DNA of 64,000 nt from NCBI GenBank assembly GCA_035530615.1, contig DATKUL010000001.1, positions 496,001 through 560,000 on the forward strand, given 5' to 3'. Numbering within the stretch: position 1 is the stretch's first letter; every line of letters starts with the position of its first letter. The position numbers and the translations under genes are program-made. The notes under the pieces are model-generated. The model saw only the letters and a program-made list of their open reading frames with translations, did no database searches and was not told the origin of the DNA. Of this stretch, positions 40,390 to 48,145 are shown piece after piece. Source of the stretch: Candidatus Paceibacterota bacterium. Its GTDB lineage: Bacteria > Actinomycetota > Actinomycetes > Nanopelagicales > Nanopelagicaceae.

Positions 40390-41777
40390 CCAACGCTAAA
40401 TACATCTCCACTCTTTGGAATGGTCGCCTTCCATCCCAATTCGTCTCGCAGGCGCACGGCCAACACATCTTCTGCATCAGGTTCACCATGTACAACAAAG
40501 GTCTCTTTCGGGTGCGAGATATTTCTAAGCCAAGAAATGAGTTCGTCTGAGTCGGCGTGGACAGAAAAACTCTCCACTTTCACAACGTGAGCGTGGACTG
40601 GAACCCATTTGCCGTGAATCTTGATTTCGCGTTTACCTTCCTCCAGCGAGCGACCACGGCTACCTGCCGCTTGAAAGCCCACCAAGATGACAGTGTTTCT
40701 TGAATCGGGGAGCATGTTTTTCATGTGATGAACAACCCTCCCACCAGTTCCCATCCCGCTGGCTGAAATAATCATGCTGGTTTCGGCCAATTGATTGAGG
40801 GATTTCGATTGTTCCGTTGTACGCATCTGATTCAACTCGCCCGGATTAAATGGATCCTCTGATCTCCACCTCTCTGCCATACCCTCTCGAAGTTCCGGCG
40901 AGTTCTTCCTAACCGCCTCTCGGTAATAATCCAGTGCAGTCAACGCCATTGGAGAATCGACGTAAATTGGAATATTTGGAATTGAGTCGTTGGCAATTAA
41001 TTCTCGAAGAGCCATCAAAATTACTTCAGTTCGGTCTACAGCAAAAGCCGGGATAAGAATGGATCCACCGCGTTTGATCGCAGAATTGATCTCTTCGGCG
41101 AAAGAATTTATGGGAGTCTCGTGGACTCGATCACCGTATGTCGACTCGGTAATGACTGCATCTAGGGCAATCTGTGGTGGTTTATCCGGCGAGGAAAGAA
41201 GGGGATGGTTCTCGCGTCCCATATCACTCGTAAAGAGTAAAGTCTTTCCGTCAATTTCGAGGAGGAGAAACGCTGAGCCAAGAATATGCCCGGAAGGGAA
41301 ATAGGTGACCGCAGCATCTTGGGTTATCCGAGTCTTCGCTCTAAATTCCACAACCGAAAAGTGAGTGAGAGTCTTTTCAACATCATTGCTGTCATAGAGC
41401 GGAAGTGGGATCGCATGTTTCGAAAAGCCCTTTTTTGAGGCAAATTCGGCATCCTCCACCTGCAGGTGTGCCGAATCCCGAAGAATTACGGCCGACAATT
41501 TTATGGTGTAATCAGTAGCGAAGATCTGATTTCTAAATCCTTGCCGCACGAGCAGCGGTAAATACCCACAATGATCCAAGTGCGCATGGCTTAGAACTAT
41601 GGCATCGATACTTGACGGGTCTACTGGGAAAGGATCCCAATTCTTCTTCCGCACTTCTTTTAGCCCCTGGAAGAGTCCGGCGTCCACCAAAATTTTGGAT
41701 TTTTCGCTTGTGACGAGAAAACGGCTACCCGTAACGGTCGATGTCGCGCCTAGAAACGTTATGCTCACTTTCCCCAT
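40386..41777 (-). CDS. Beta-CASP metallo-beta-lactamase-fold RNA hydrolase
   Basis: A 463-residue nuclease-like protein. The metal site SHAHLDHCGYLP (HxHxDH), then PSGHILGSAFLL, and FTSDMGRE are metallo-beta-lactamase motifs. The beta-CASP insert (about residues 200-390) has ITESTYGDR, LIPAFAVDRTE and ISASGMGTGGRVVHHM. The C-terminal motif SVHADSDELISWL and VHGEPDAED completes an RMMBL-type end. It resembles the CPSF-type RNA endonuclease/exonuclease group. Divergent from the polyamine-type transporter operon. Confidence 0.92.
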   Translation of the reverse strand: MGKVSITFLGATSTVTGSRFLVTSEKSKILVDAGLFQGLKEVRKKNWDPFPVDPSSIDAIVLSHAHLDHCGYLPLLVRQGFRNQIFATDYTIKLSAVILRDSAHLQVEDAEFASKKGFSKHAIPLPLYDSNDVEKTLTHFSVVEFRAKTRITQDAAVTYFPSGHILGSAFLLLEIDGKTLLFTSDMGRENHPLLSSPDKPPQIALDAVITESTYGDRVHETPINSFAEEINSAIKRGGSILIPAFAVDRTEVILMALRELIANDSIPNIPIYVDSPMALTALDYYREAVRKNSPELREGMAERWRSEDPFNPGELNQMRTTEQSKSLNQLAETSMIISASGMGTGGRVVHHMKNMLPDSRNTVILVGFQAAGSRGRSLEEGKREIKIHGKWVPVHAHVVKVESFSVHADSDELISWLRNISHPKETFVVHGEPDAEDVLAVRLRDELGWKATIPKSGDVFSVG

Positions 41778-41916
41778 ACTTGGATCCTACGCGCCGGCCA
41801 CTCAATCCCTCCGCGAACGCTCTTTCATGCTGAAAACTCACTCTTTTTATCAATTGATGGGTAAAGTAGGTTGCATCCCCAATAGCAATATCAAAGGAAC
41901 ATTGGAGCTCATCAGC

Positions 41917-42897
41917 GTGGTCGACCCTGCATCAGTCATTGTTTCGATTCGCAATCTCTCCCGATCGTTCGGGACCGTAAAGGCCGTCGATGGTGTAAAT
42001 CTTGATATCTACGCCGGAGAGTTTCTCACTCTTCTTGGGCCTTCGGGATCTGGAAAGACCACGGTCTTACGCATGATTGCCGGTTTCGAAAAGCCCGATT
42101 CAGGGACAATCGAACTCGGTGGCAAAGATGTATCTCAATTGCCACCTTATGAGCGGGACGTAAACACTGTATTTCAAGATTACGCCCTTTTCCCCCATAT
42201 GGATGTCATCTCTAATATCGGTTATGGATTGCGTGTAGCGGGTGTGCCTAAGGAAGAAAGGGTCGCTAGGGCGCAGCAAGCCCTCGATCAAGTCCGACTT
42301 GCTGGTTACGGAACTCGGAAACCGGCTGAATTATCGGGTGGTCAACGCCAGAGAGTTGCCCTTGCCAGAGCGCTAGTGAATCGTCCATCCGTTCTGCTTC
42401 TAGATGAGCCACTAGGTGCATTGGATCTTAAATTGCGTGAGCAAATGCAGATTGAATTGAAGGACCTCCAACGCGAAGTTGGAATCACTTTTGTTTTTGT
42501 CACGCATGACCAAGAAGAGGCACTAACAATGAGTGACCGCATCGCTGTCTTCAACCAAGGTAACATCGAACAACTGGGGACGCCCCGAAAGGTCTACGAA
42601 AACCCTCAAAGTCCGTTCGTTTCAGAATTCGTTGGGCAAACAAACAAAATTACAATGAACGGCAAGCAGATAAATATTCGCCCAGAGTTCATCACGGTCT
42701 CCAAGATCACAAAACACGGGGACAGGTCGGTGAGGGGCAAGTTGCACGATGCGATATTCGTTGGAGCTACTACCCGATACCTGGTCGACACCGAACTTGG
42801 CGAAACCATCATCTCGACCGAGCTTGATGGGGAACTCACGGTGGGAGATGAAGTACTCCTGTCGTGGGAATCCAAAAAAGAATTCCTGGTGAAGTAA
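41917..42897 (+). CDS. ABC transporter ATP-binding protein, PotA type
   Basis: A 326-residue ATPase for a spermidine/putrescine-type importer. Walker A GPSGSGKTTVLRMIAGF, signature LSGGQRQRVALARAL, Walker B LLLDEPLGALDLKLR, switch histidine in VTHDQEEALTMSD, and a short TOBE-like C-terminal domain (IRPEFITVSK onward). GTG 41917 is taken as start, with TTGGAG upstream; ATG 41827 would add 30 residues lacking homology. The operon continues with binding protein and two permeases. Confidence 0.9.
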   Translation: MVDPASVIVSIRNLSRSFGTVKAVDGVNLDIYAGEFLTLLGPSGSGKTTVLRMIAGFEKPDSGTIELGGKDVSQLPPYERDVNTVFQDYALFPHMDVISNIGYGLRVAGVPKEERVARAQQALDQVRLAGYGTRKPAELSGGQRQRVALARALVNRPSVLLLDEPLGALDLKLREQMQIELKDLQREVGITFVFVTHDQEEALTMSDRIAVFNQGNIEQLGTPRKVYENPQSPFVSEFVGQTNKITMNGKQINIRPEFITVSKITKHGDRSVRGKLHDAIFVGATTRYLVDTELGETIISTELDGELTVGDEVLLSWESKKEFLVK

Positions 42898-42956
42898 GAA
42901 ACACCAGGCGAACCGCGTTCAATCGCTGGGCGCGGGCTGTATAGAGGGAGGTACAG

Positions 42957-44150
42957 ATGCGTAAAAAGCGTCTGTTTTCACAGATCGCGGTTGCTTCCGC
43001 GATTGCACTAGTCCTGGCCGGATGTAGTTCAAGCGACAAGAAGGCATCAGAAACGACTCTTCCCGAGGTCGCCATGATGAAGACACTTGGCGCCGGCGAG
43101 GGTCAGGTCAATATTGTGGCTTGGGCAGGTTACGTCGAGAACGGTTCCAACGACCCAGCAGTTGACTGGGTAACAGGATTCGAGAAAGACACCGGCTGCA
43201 AAGTGAATGTAAAAGTTGGTTCGACTTCCGATGACATGGTTGCGCTCATGAAAACGGGCGAATACGACGTTGTTTCCGCATCCGGCGACGCTTCCCTCCG
43301 CTTGATTTACGGTGGCGACGTAGCACCAGTGAATACGGACTTGACTCCTAACTACGCTGACATCTTTGAAGGCCTGAAGATGCAACAGTGGAACTCGGTT
43401 GATGGCGTTGCCTACGGAATTCCACACGGCCGCGGCGCAAACTTGCTCGCGTACCGCACCGATATCGTCAATCCCGCACCAACCTCATGGGGTGCAGTAT
43501 TTGATGCAAACTCACCATATGCGGGAAAAATCACGGCATATGACTCACCAATCTATATTGCCGATGCGGCCCTGTACTTGATGAAGACCCAACCAGACCT
43601 TGGTATCAAGTACCCATACGCCTTGGATCAGAAGCAGTTTGATGCTGCCGTTGAACTTCTCAAAGTACAGAAGCCTCTCATCGGCGAATACTGGGGCGAT
43701 TATTTAAAGCATGTTGCCTCGCTCAAGTCAGGTGGAACAGTTCTTGGAACAACCTGGCAGGTAAATATCAACTTGGCACAGAGTGAAGGTGTCAAAGTTG
43801 AAGGTATCAAGCCAGTTGAAGGTTCCACGGGCTGGTCCGATACTTGGATGATTAGCAGCGAAGCTAAGAATCCAAATTGCGCGTACATGTGGATGGATCA
43901 CATTGCATCCCCAGAAGCTAACGCTGCTGTGGCTGAATGGTTTGGCGAGGCTCCATCAAATGCCAAAGCATGTGACCTGACATCCGATACGAACTTCTGC
44001 ACGACTTACCATGCAGCAGACGCCGCCTACTGGGATGACGTTTACTACTGGAATACCGCGGCAGAAGCTTGCTTGGATGGTCGCACCGATGTGAAGTGTG
44101 TTCCATACTCAGAGTGGGTTAAGGCTTGGTCCAGTCTGCGTAACGCTTGA
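42957..44150 (+). CDS. Polyamine-type binding lipoprotein (PotD-like)
   Basis: A 397-residue lipoprotein; the lipobox LAGC (cysteine at about 22) follows the signal MRKKRLFSQIAVASAIALVL. The mature protein has the PotD-type opening VNIVAWAGYVENG, with EKDTGCKVNVKVGSTSDDM and PHGRGANLLAYRTDIV. Six further cysteines occur in the C-terminal 130 residues, most in the last 60 (CDLTSDTNFCTTYH, ACLDGRTDVKCVPY), unusual for PotD and suggestive of disulfides. It starts 59 bp after the ATPase gene with a GGGAGG site. Substrate may be a polyamine or related cation. Confidence 0.88.
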   Translation: MRKKRLFSQIAVASAIALVLAGCSSSDKKASETTLPEVAMMKTLGAGEGQVNIVAWAGYVENGSNDPAVDWVTGFEKDTGCKVNVKVGSTSDDMVALMKTGEYDVVSASGDASLRLIYGGDVAPVNTDLTPNYADIFEGLKMQQWNSVDGVAYGIPHGRGANLLAYRTDIVNPAPTSWGAVFDANSPYAGKITAYDSPIYIADAALYLMKTQPDLGIKYPYALDQKQFDAAVELLKVQKPLIGEYWGDYLKHVASLKSGGTVLGTTWQVNINLAQSEGVKVEGIKPVEGSTGWSDTWMISSEAKNPNCAYMWMDHIASPEANAAVAEWFGEAPSNAKACDLTSDTNFCTTYHAADAAYWDDVYYWNTAAEACLDGRTDVKCVPYSEWVKAWSSLRNA

Positions 44151-44156
44151 AGTTAA

Positions 44157-44198
44157 TCGGGTGCGGGGTACAACCTGCCCCGCACCCGATTATTTCTT
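44157..44198 (+). terminator. Strong hairpin between binding protein and permease genes
   Basis: TCGGGTGCGGGG (44157-44168) and CCCCGCACCCGA (44178-44189) form a 12-bp perfect stem with a nine-base loop, followed by TTATTTCTT. It lies just after the binding-protein stop, inside the operon. It probably ends part of the transcripts, or protects their 3' end, so that binding protein is made in excess over the permeases. Confidence 0.8.
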
Positions 44199-44247
44199 AG
44201 GAATTCATAACATTTACAAAAGCCAATAACTGGGGGAAGAAGGGGAG

Positions 44248-45108
44248 ATGAGTAACTCAGTAGCTACGTGGATGCACAAGCGTCCGAAAATGCGACTCCT
44301 TGCTCTCCTTACCGCACCCGGACTCTGGTTAGTGGTGGCCTACTTGGGAGCACTTGGCGCTCTACTTGTTACCGCGTTCTTCACGATTGATTCATTTACT
44401 GGAAATGTTGTTGCGCAATTCAATTTGGGTAATTTCCAAGACATGCTAACGGATCCGGCTTACAGAAATGTTGTTCTGCGAACTCTTGGCATAGCAATTT
44501 CTGTGACGTTGATCTGCGCAATTTTCGCTATCCCAATGGCATTTTTCATGGCAAAAGTTGCCAGGCCAAAGAACCAGAAGATCCTGATCGCACTCGTCCT
44601 CACGCCACTCTGGGCTTCGTACTTGGTCAAGATCTACGCCTGGCGCTCCATGCTCGAACCCGGCACTGGCGTCATAGATTGGCTGTTTGGACCGATCGGA
44701 ATTCACTCTCCCGGCTTTGGTGGATCCGCAATCATCATTGGACTTTCTTACCTCTGGTTGCCCTACATGATTTTACCCATCTACGCTGGACTCGAAAGAC
44801 TCCCGAATTCACTATTAGACGCATCGGGCGATCTAGGTGCCCGCAATTTCTACACCTTCAGAAAAGTGATTCTTCCTTTGATTTTCCCGAGTCTCGTCGC
44901 GGGCTCGATGTTTACTTTCTCATTAAGTTTGGGTGATTACATCACCGCACAGATCATTGGTGGCAAACTACAGATGCTCGGCAACGTGGTCTACCAAAAC
45001 TTCAGCATTAATCTACCTTTCGCAGCCACCATTGCCACCATCCCAGTGACGATCATGGCTCTTTACCTCTGGCTTGTTCGACGCACAGGCGCACTGGCGA
45101 GTTTATAG
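44248..45108 (+). CDS. ABC transporter permease, PotB type
   Basis: A 286-residue integral membrane subunit with about six helices. The EAA-loop LLDASGDLGARNFYTFRKVILP fits polyamine-type permeases, and the N-terminal periplasmic segment FTIDSFTGNVVAQFNLGNFQD is usual for PotB. It follows the hairpin and a GGGGGAAGAAGGGGAG ribosome-binding region. The next permease starts immediately after its stop. Confidence 0.93.
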   Translation: MSNSVATWMHKRPKMRLLALLTAPGLWLVVAYLGALGALLVTAFFTIDSFTGNVVAQFNLGNFQDMLTDPAYRNVVLRTLGIAISVTLICAIFAIPMAFFMAKVARPKNQKILIALVLTPLWASYLVKIYAWRSMLEPGTGVIDWLFGPIGIHSPGFGGSAIIIGLSYLWLPYMILPIYAGLERLPNSLLDASGDLGARNFYTFRKVILPLIFPSLVAGSMFTFSLSLGDYITAQIIGGKLQMLGNVVYQNFSINLPFAATIATIPVTIMALYLWLVRRTGALASL

Positions 45109-45915
45109 ATGACAATCTCATCGAAAGCTAGATACGCCCTCATGGCTCTCATGGGTGTTGGTCTCGCCTTTATTTATGCACCTCTTTCCGTAGTCATCAT
45201 CAACTCTTTCAATAGCAGTCGAACATTTAGCTGGCCACCGACAAGTTTCACAACGCAATGGTGGAGTAAAGCCATCGAGAACACAGGTGTAAGGAAAGCA
45301 TTGGTTTGGAGTTTTACCGCGGGCTCTATGGCGACGGTAATTGCATTGCTTTTAGGTACCTCATTAGCGTTCGCAGTAAGTCGATATGACTTCTTCGGTA
45401 AAGAGGTGATCTCCCTATTGGTCGTCCTTCCTATCTCCCTTCCAGGTGTGGTGACCGGTATCGCTCTTAGCAACGCCTTCAATCAGCAACTAGGTATATC
45501 CACGGGGCTCCTTACAATTGTTATCGGTCACGCGACTTTCTGTATTGTGGTGGTTTACAACAACGCACTAGCCCGACTCAAACGTATGGGGACTTCGCTA
45601 CAAGAAGCATCCATGGATCTTGGAGCCAACGGAATAACGACCTTCAGATTAATTACGCTCCCTAACTTAGCTTCCGCACTCTTTGCGGGAGCGCTCCTTG
45701 CCTTTGGACTCTCATTTGATGAAATCGTTGTAACTACTTTTACCGCCGGACCAGGAATCGAGACCCTCCCTATATGGATTTACAACAACCTTTTCCGGCC
45801 AAATCAAGCGCCAATTGTTAATGTTGTGGCCGCCACTCTAGTCATTTTCTCCGTCATACCTATCTATTTCTCTCAACGACTGAGCCAGGATTCCACCAGT
45901 GGCGGTCGTTTTTAA
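45109..45915 (+). CDS. ABC transporter permease, PotC type
   Basis: A 268-residue permease, about six helices. SFNSSRTFSWPPTSFTTQWW in the first periplasmic loop and the EAA-loop LQEASMDLGANGITTFRLITLP are PotC hallmarks; FGLSFDEIVVTTFTAGPG near the end is also conserved. It starts at the base after the PotB-type stop. With the preceding three genes it forms a complete importer. Confidence 0.93.
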   Translation: MTISSKARYALMALMGVGLAFIYAPLSVVIINSFNSSRTFSWPPTSFTTQWWSKAIENTGVRKALVWSFTAGSMATVIALLLGTSLAFAVSRYDFFGKEVISLLVVLPISLPGVVTGIALSNAFNQQLGISTGLLTIVIGHATFCIVVVYNNALARLKRMGTSLQEASMDLGANGITTFRLITLPNLASALFAGALLAFGLSFDEIVVTTFTAGPGIETLPIWIYNNLFRPNQAPIVNVVAATLVIFSVIPIYFSQRLSQDSTSGGRF

Positions 45916-45933
45916 GGAGAATACCCAATGGTT

Positions 45934-46410
45934 TTACAGCTTCCGTCTTAACCTCGGCAGGAAGCGCGGAGTGACCCTTGCGTAGTTTGAATAATCCGGA
46001 TACTTCTCTGATAGAAAACTCTCTTCATACGAAGACTTAAAATAGAACAAGACTAAGAGCGATCCAACTAAAAGATATTTGTAAAGACTGCCGTAGTAGA
46101 GCGCAATACCAAAAGAGAAGAGAAGCACGCTCGTATACATCGGATGCCGCACGTATCGGTATAGACCTTGACGGGCCATCTTTCCATCCGCCTTTGGAAT
46201 GGGCATCGCAGTTAGTGACCTTTTTAGGGTAAGACCTGCAGCCAGAATCCCGACTATTCCAATCCACTCACAGGTGGTTCCAAGCCAGAAAAATCTCTTC
46301 ACGGACCAACCAAAGTTCAAATGAGTGAAAAGAAGTAAACCTAAAATGATTCCTTGAACGAGAACAAAGAGTCTCGACGGCCATCTATTGAGATTCTCTC
46401 GCTCGCTCAT
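45934..46410 (-). CDS. Isoprenylcysteine carboxyl methyltransferase-like membrane protein
   Basis: A 158-residue membrane protein with about four helices. The signature GLYRYVRHPMYTSVLLF and the C-terminal EESFLSEKYPDYSNYARV (Glu-Glu...Tyr-Pro-x-Tyr) are typical of the ICMT/PEMT-like methyltransferase family, which use SAM on lipids or small thiols. Substrate in bacteria is generally unknown. ATG 46410 is chosen because the AGGAGAGGGA site lies just before it and inside any longer version. It converges with the PotC-type gene and is divergent from the GNAT gene. Confidence 0.83.
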   Translation of the reverse strand: MSERENLNRWPSRLFVLVQGIILGLLLFTHLNFGWSVKRFFWLGTTCEWIGIVGILAAGLTLKRSLTAMPIPKADGKMARQGLYRYVRHPMYTSVLLFSFGIALYYGSLYKYLLVGSLLVLFYFKSSYEESFLSEKYPDYSNYARVTPRFLPRLRRKL

Positions 46411-46456
46411 TCCCTCTCCTGACATATCTTTGCAACTACATTAACCTTCTCCTAAC

Positions 46457-46957
46457 ATGAATATAGACCTTCTCCCCATGCGCGACACTCCAGAAAGTGC
46501 TGCGCTCGTCCTGCAGTGGAGCCTTAAATTATGGCGAAGCAAGAGCATTCCTGGTTTCTCAGAAGAGGACTGGACCAACTTCTATGAACGAGCGAAAACA
46601 GCTGACTTCAATGCATGGCACGGAGATGGCCAGGAACTAATTTACATCGCCAAGAGTGGGAATAAAGTAGTTGGCACAATCGCACTGACCGACTTTGATG
46701 ACCTAGAGGAATACCGAAGTCTCACTCCATGGGTCGCTGCATTTATTGTGCATCCAGAACTTCGCGGTCAAGGATACGGAACCAAGATCCTTGAAGCCCT
46801 GGAAGAGCAAGCCACATCACTCGGAATTAGAACGTTACATCTATGGACTGAAGACCACACAGGTTTTTACACCAAACGTGGATATGAGTTCATTTCTTCC
46901 GGAAAGTGGTCTCACCTGAGATTTGACGTGTTAAGGAAGAATTTGATTAACTCCTAA
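46457..46957 (+). CDS. GNAT-family N-acetyltransferase
   Basis: A 166-residue acetyltransferase. The acetyl-CoA-binding motif is VHPELRGQGYGTKILEALEEQA (R/Q-x-x-G-x-G/A at RGQGYG), preceded by the beta-strand WVAAFI and followed by LHLWTEDHTGFYTKRGYEF, the usual end of the fold. Substrate unknown. Its stop overlaps the convergent enolase-superfamily gene stop by four bases. Confidence 0.88.
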   Translation: MNIDLLPMRDTPESAALVLQWSLKLWRSKSIPGFSEEDWTNFYERAKTADFNAWHGDGQELIYIAKSGNKVVGTIALTDFDDLEEYRSLTPWVAAFIVHPELRGQGYGTKILEALEEQATSLGIRTLHLWTEDHTGFYTKRGYEFISSGKWSHLRFDVLRKNLINS

Positions 46958-48132
46958 ACAGTTGGGGTCTTGTAAAGAACCTTTCCTTCGACTTTGATTT
47001 CGACATCCTGAAGATATTTTTTAACAATATCCGTATCGAATTCAATGCCCAGTCCAGGACGCTCTGGCACAGAAATCATTCCGTCAGCACCCATCTCAAT
47101 TCGGTCCTTATTCAATTCAATGCAGAGTAATTTCGGCTCCATTGGGTACTCAACAATCCATGAATCCTTCAATCCCGCGAACGGATGCATTGATGCAGCA
47201 AGAGCTGACTGCGATGTGAAAGTGTGATTTACATACTGAACACCTTTTGATTTCGCGTACTGCGCTACCCGATACGCAGGTCCAATGCCACCAATGTAAC
47301 CAGTGTCGATCTGAATAAATCCGATACCGCCATTATCAATGAGATCCTCAGCTTGCATTGCATTATGCGCGCCTTCGCCACCGGCGAGTTTTACTTCGGG
47401 ATTGATCTTCGAGATTTCCTTGTAAAGGGAGATAGCGTAGGCATTTACTGGCTCTTCATACCATGTCACCTTTGCCTGCGCGAGCGCGGGAATTCTCAGC
47501 GCTGCCGCGTTGGCATCTTCATCGAAGATTGTGCCCGCATCAATCATAAGATGTGCGTCCGCACCGATTCCCTCTCTCGCCGAGAGTATGTGTGCTTCGT
47601 CATCTGCGACGGTTCCTCGGCCAAACGGACCCCAGCCAAATTTGATCGCAGAAAAACCTGCTTTTCGCATGGATCTTGCCTTCTCGGCCGTCGCCTCAGG
47701 TGTATCTCCAAAGAGGACGGAGGCGTAAGGAAGTTTCTTTTCGTTCGTGGAATAGCCAAGAAGTCGGTAGACCGGAAGCTCCTTTGCCTTTCCTAAGAGA
47801 TCCCAGAGTGCAATCTCGATTCCAGAGAATGTGAGATCGCTCTGAATAATTCCATAGAAGGACTGCGTGCGAACTTTTCGCGCAATACGTGCGATATCTG
47901 CGGGCGAATCGATGGTCTCACCCAGAACAGAGTCAATAACTGGATGGCAACCGCTATGTGACATCGGCGCAATCCAACTCGCAATTGATGTCAAAGGAGA
48001 TGCAACTGCTTCGCCCCATCCTTCGAAACTTCCGGCACGGATACGAAATATCAGGCCATCCTGACTTCCGTCGCCGATATCTAGCACAACTGGCATGCGA
48101 AGATAGAAAAGGTCTACTGATTCGATTTTCAT
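46954..48132 (-). CDS. Enolase-superfamily dehydratase/racemase (mandelate racemase group)
   Basis: A 392-residue TIM-barrel enzyme. The metal ligands are the Asp in LMIDAGTIFDED, the Glu in WYEEPVNA and the Glu in LAGGEGAHN; the candidate bases are the lysine in AIKFGWGPFGRG and the histidine in VNHTFTS. These fit sugar-acid dehydratases. It is the last gene of a nine-gene operon with a lactonase and an epimerase, so dehydration of an aldonate is likely. Substrate not predictable. Its end overlaps the convergent GNAT gene. Confidence 0.87.
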   Translation of the reverse strand: MKIESVDLFYLRMPVVLDIGDGSQDGLIFRIRAGSFEGWGEAVASPLTSIASWIAPMSHSGCHPVIDSVLGETIDSPADIARIARKVRTQSFYGIIQSDLTFSGIEIALWDLLGKAKELPVYRLLGYSTNEKKLPYASVLFGDTPEATAEKARSMRKAGFSAIKFGWGPFGRGTVADDEAHILSAREGIGADAHLMIDAGTIFDEDANAAALRIPALAQAKVTWYEEPVNAYAISLYKEISKINPEVKLAGGEGAHNAMQAEDLIDNGGIGFIQIDTGYIGGIGPAYRVAQYAKSKGVQYVNHTFTSQSALAASMHPFAGLKDSWIVEYPMEPKLLCIELNKDRIEMGADGMISVPERPGLGIEFDTDIVKKYLQDVEIKVEGKVLYKTPTV

Positions 48133-48145
48133 AGTTCTCCCATTA

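Noticed and set aside
41599-41916. Extended N-terminus of the PotA-type ATPase
   Set aside because: It would overlap the divergent beta-CASP gene and lacks similarity to ATPase N-termini; GTG 41917 has a fitting ribosome-binding site.
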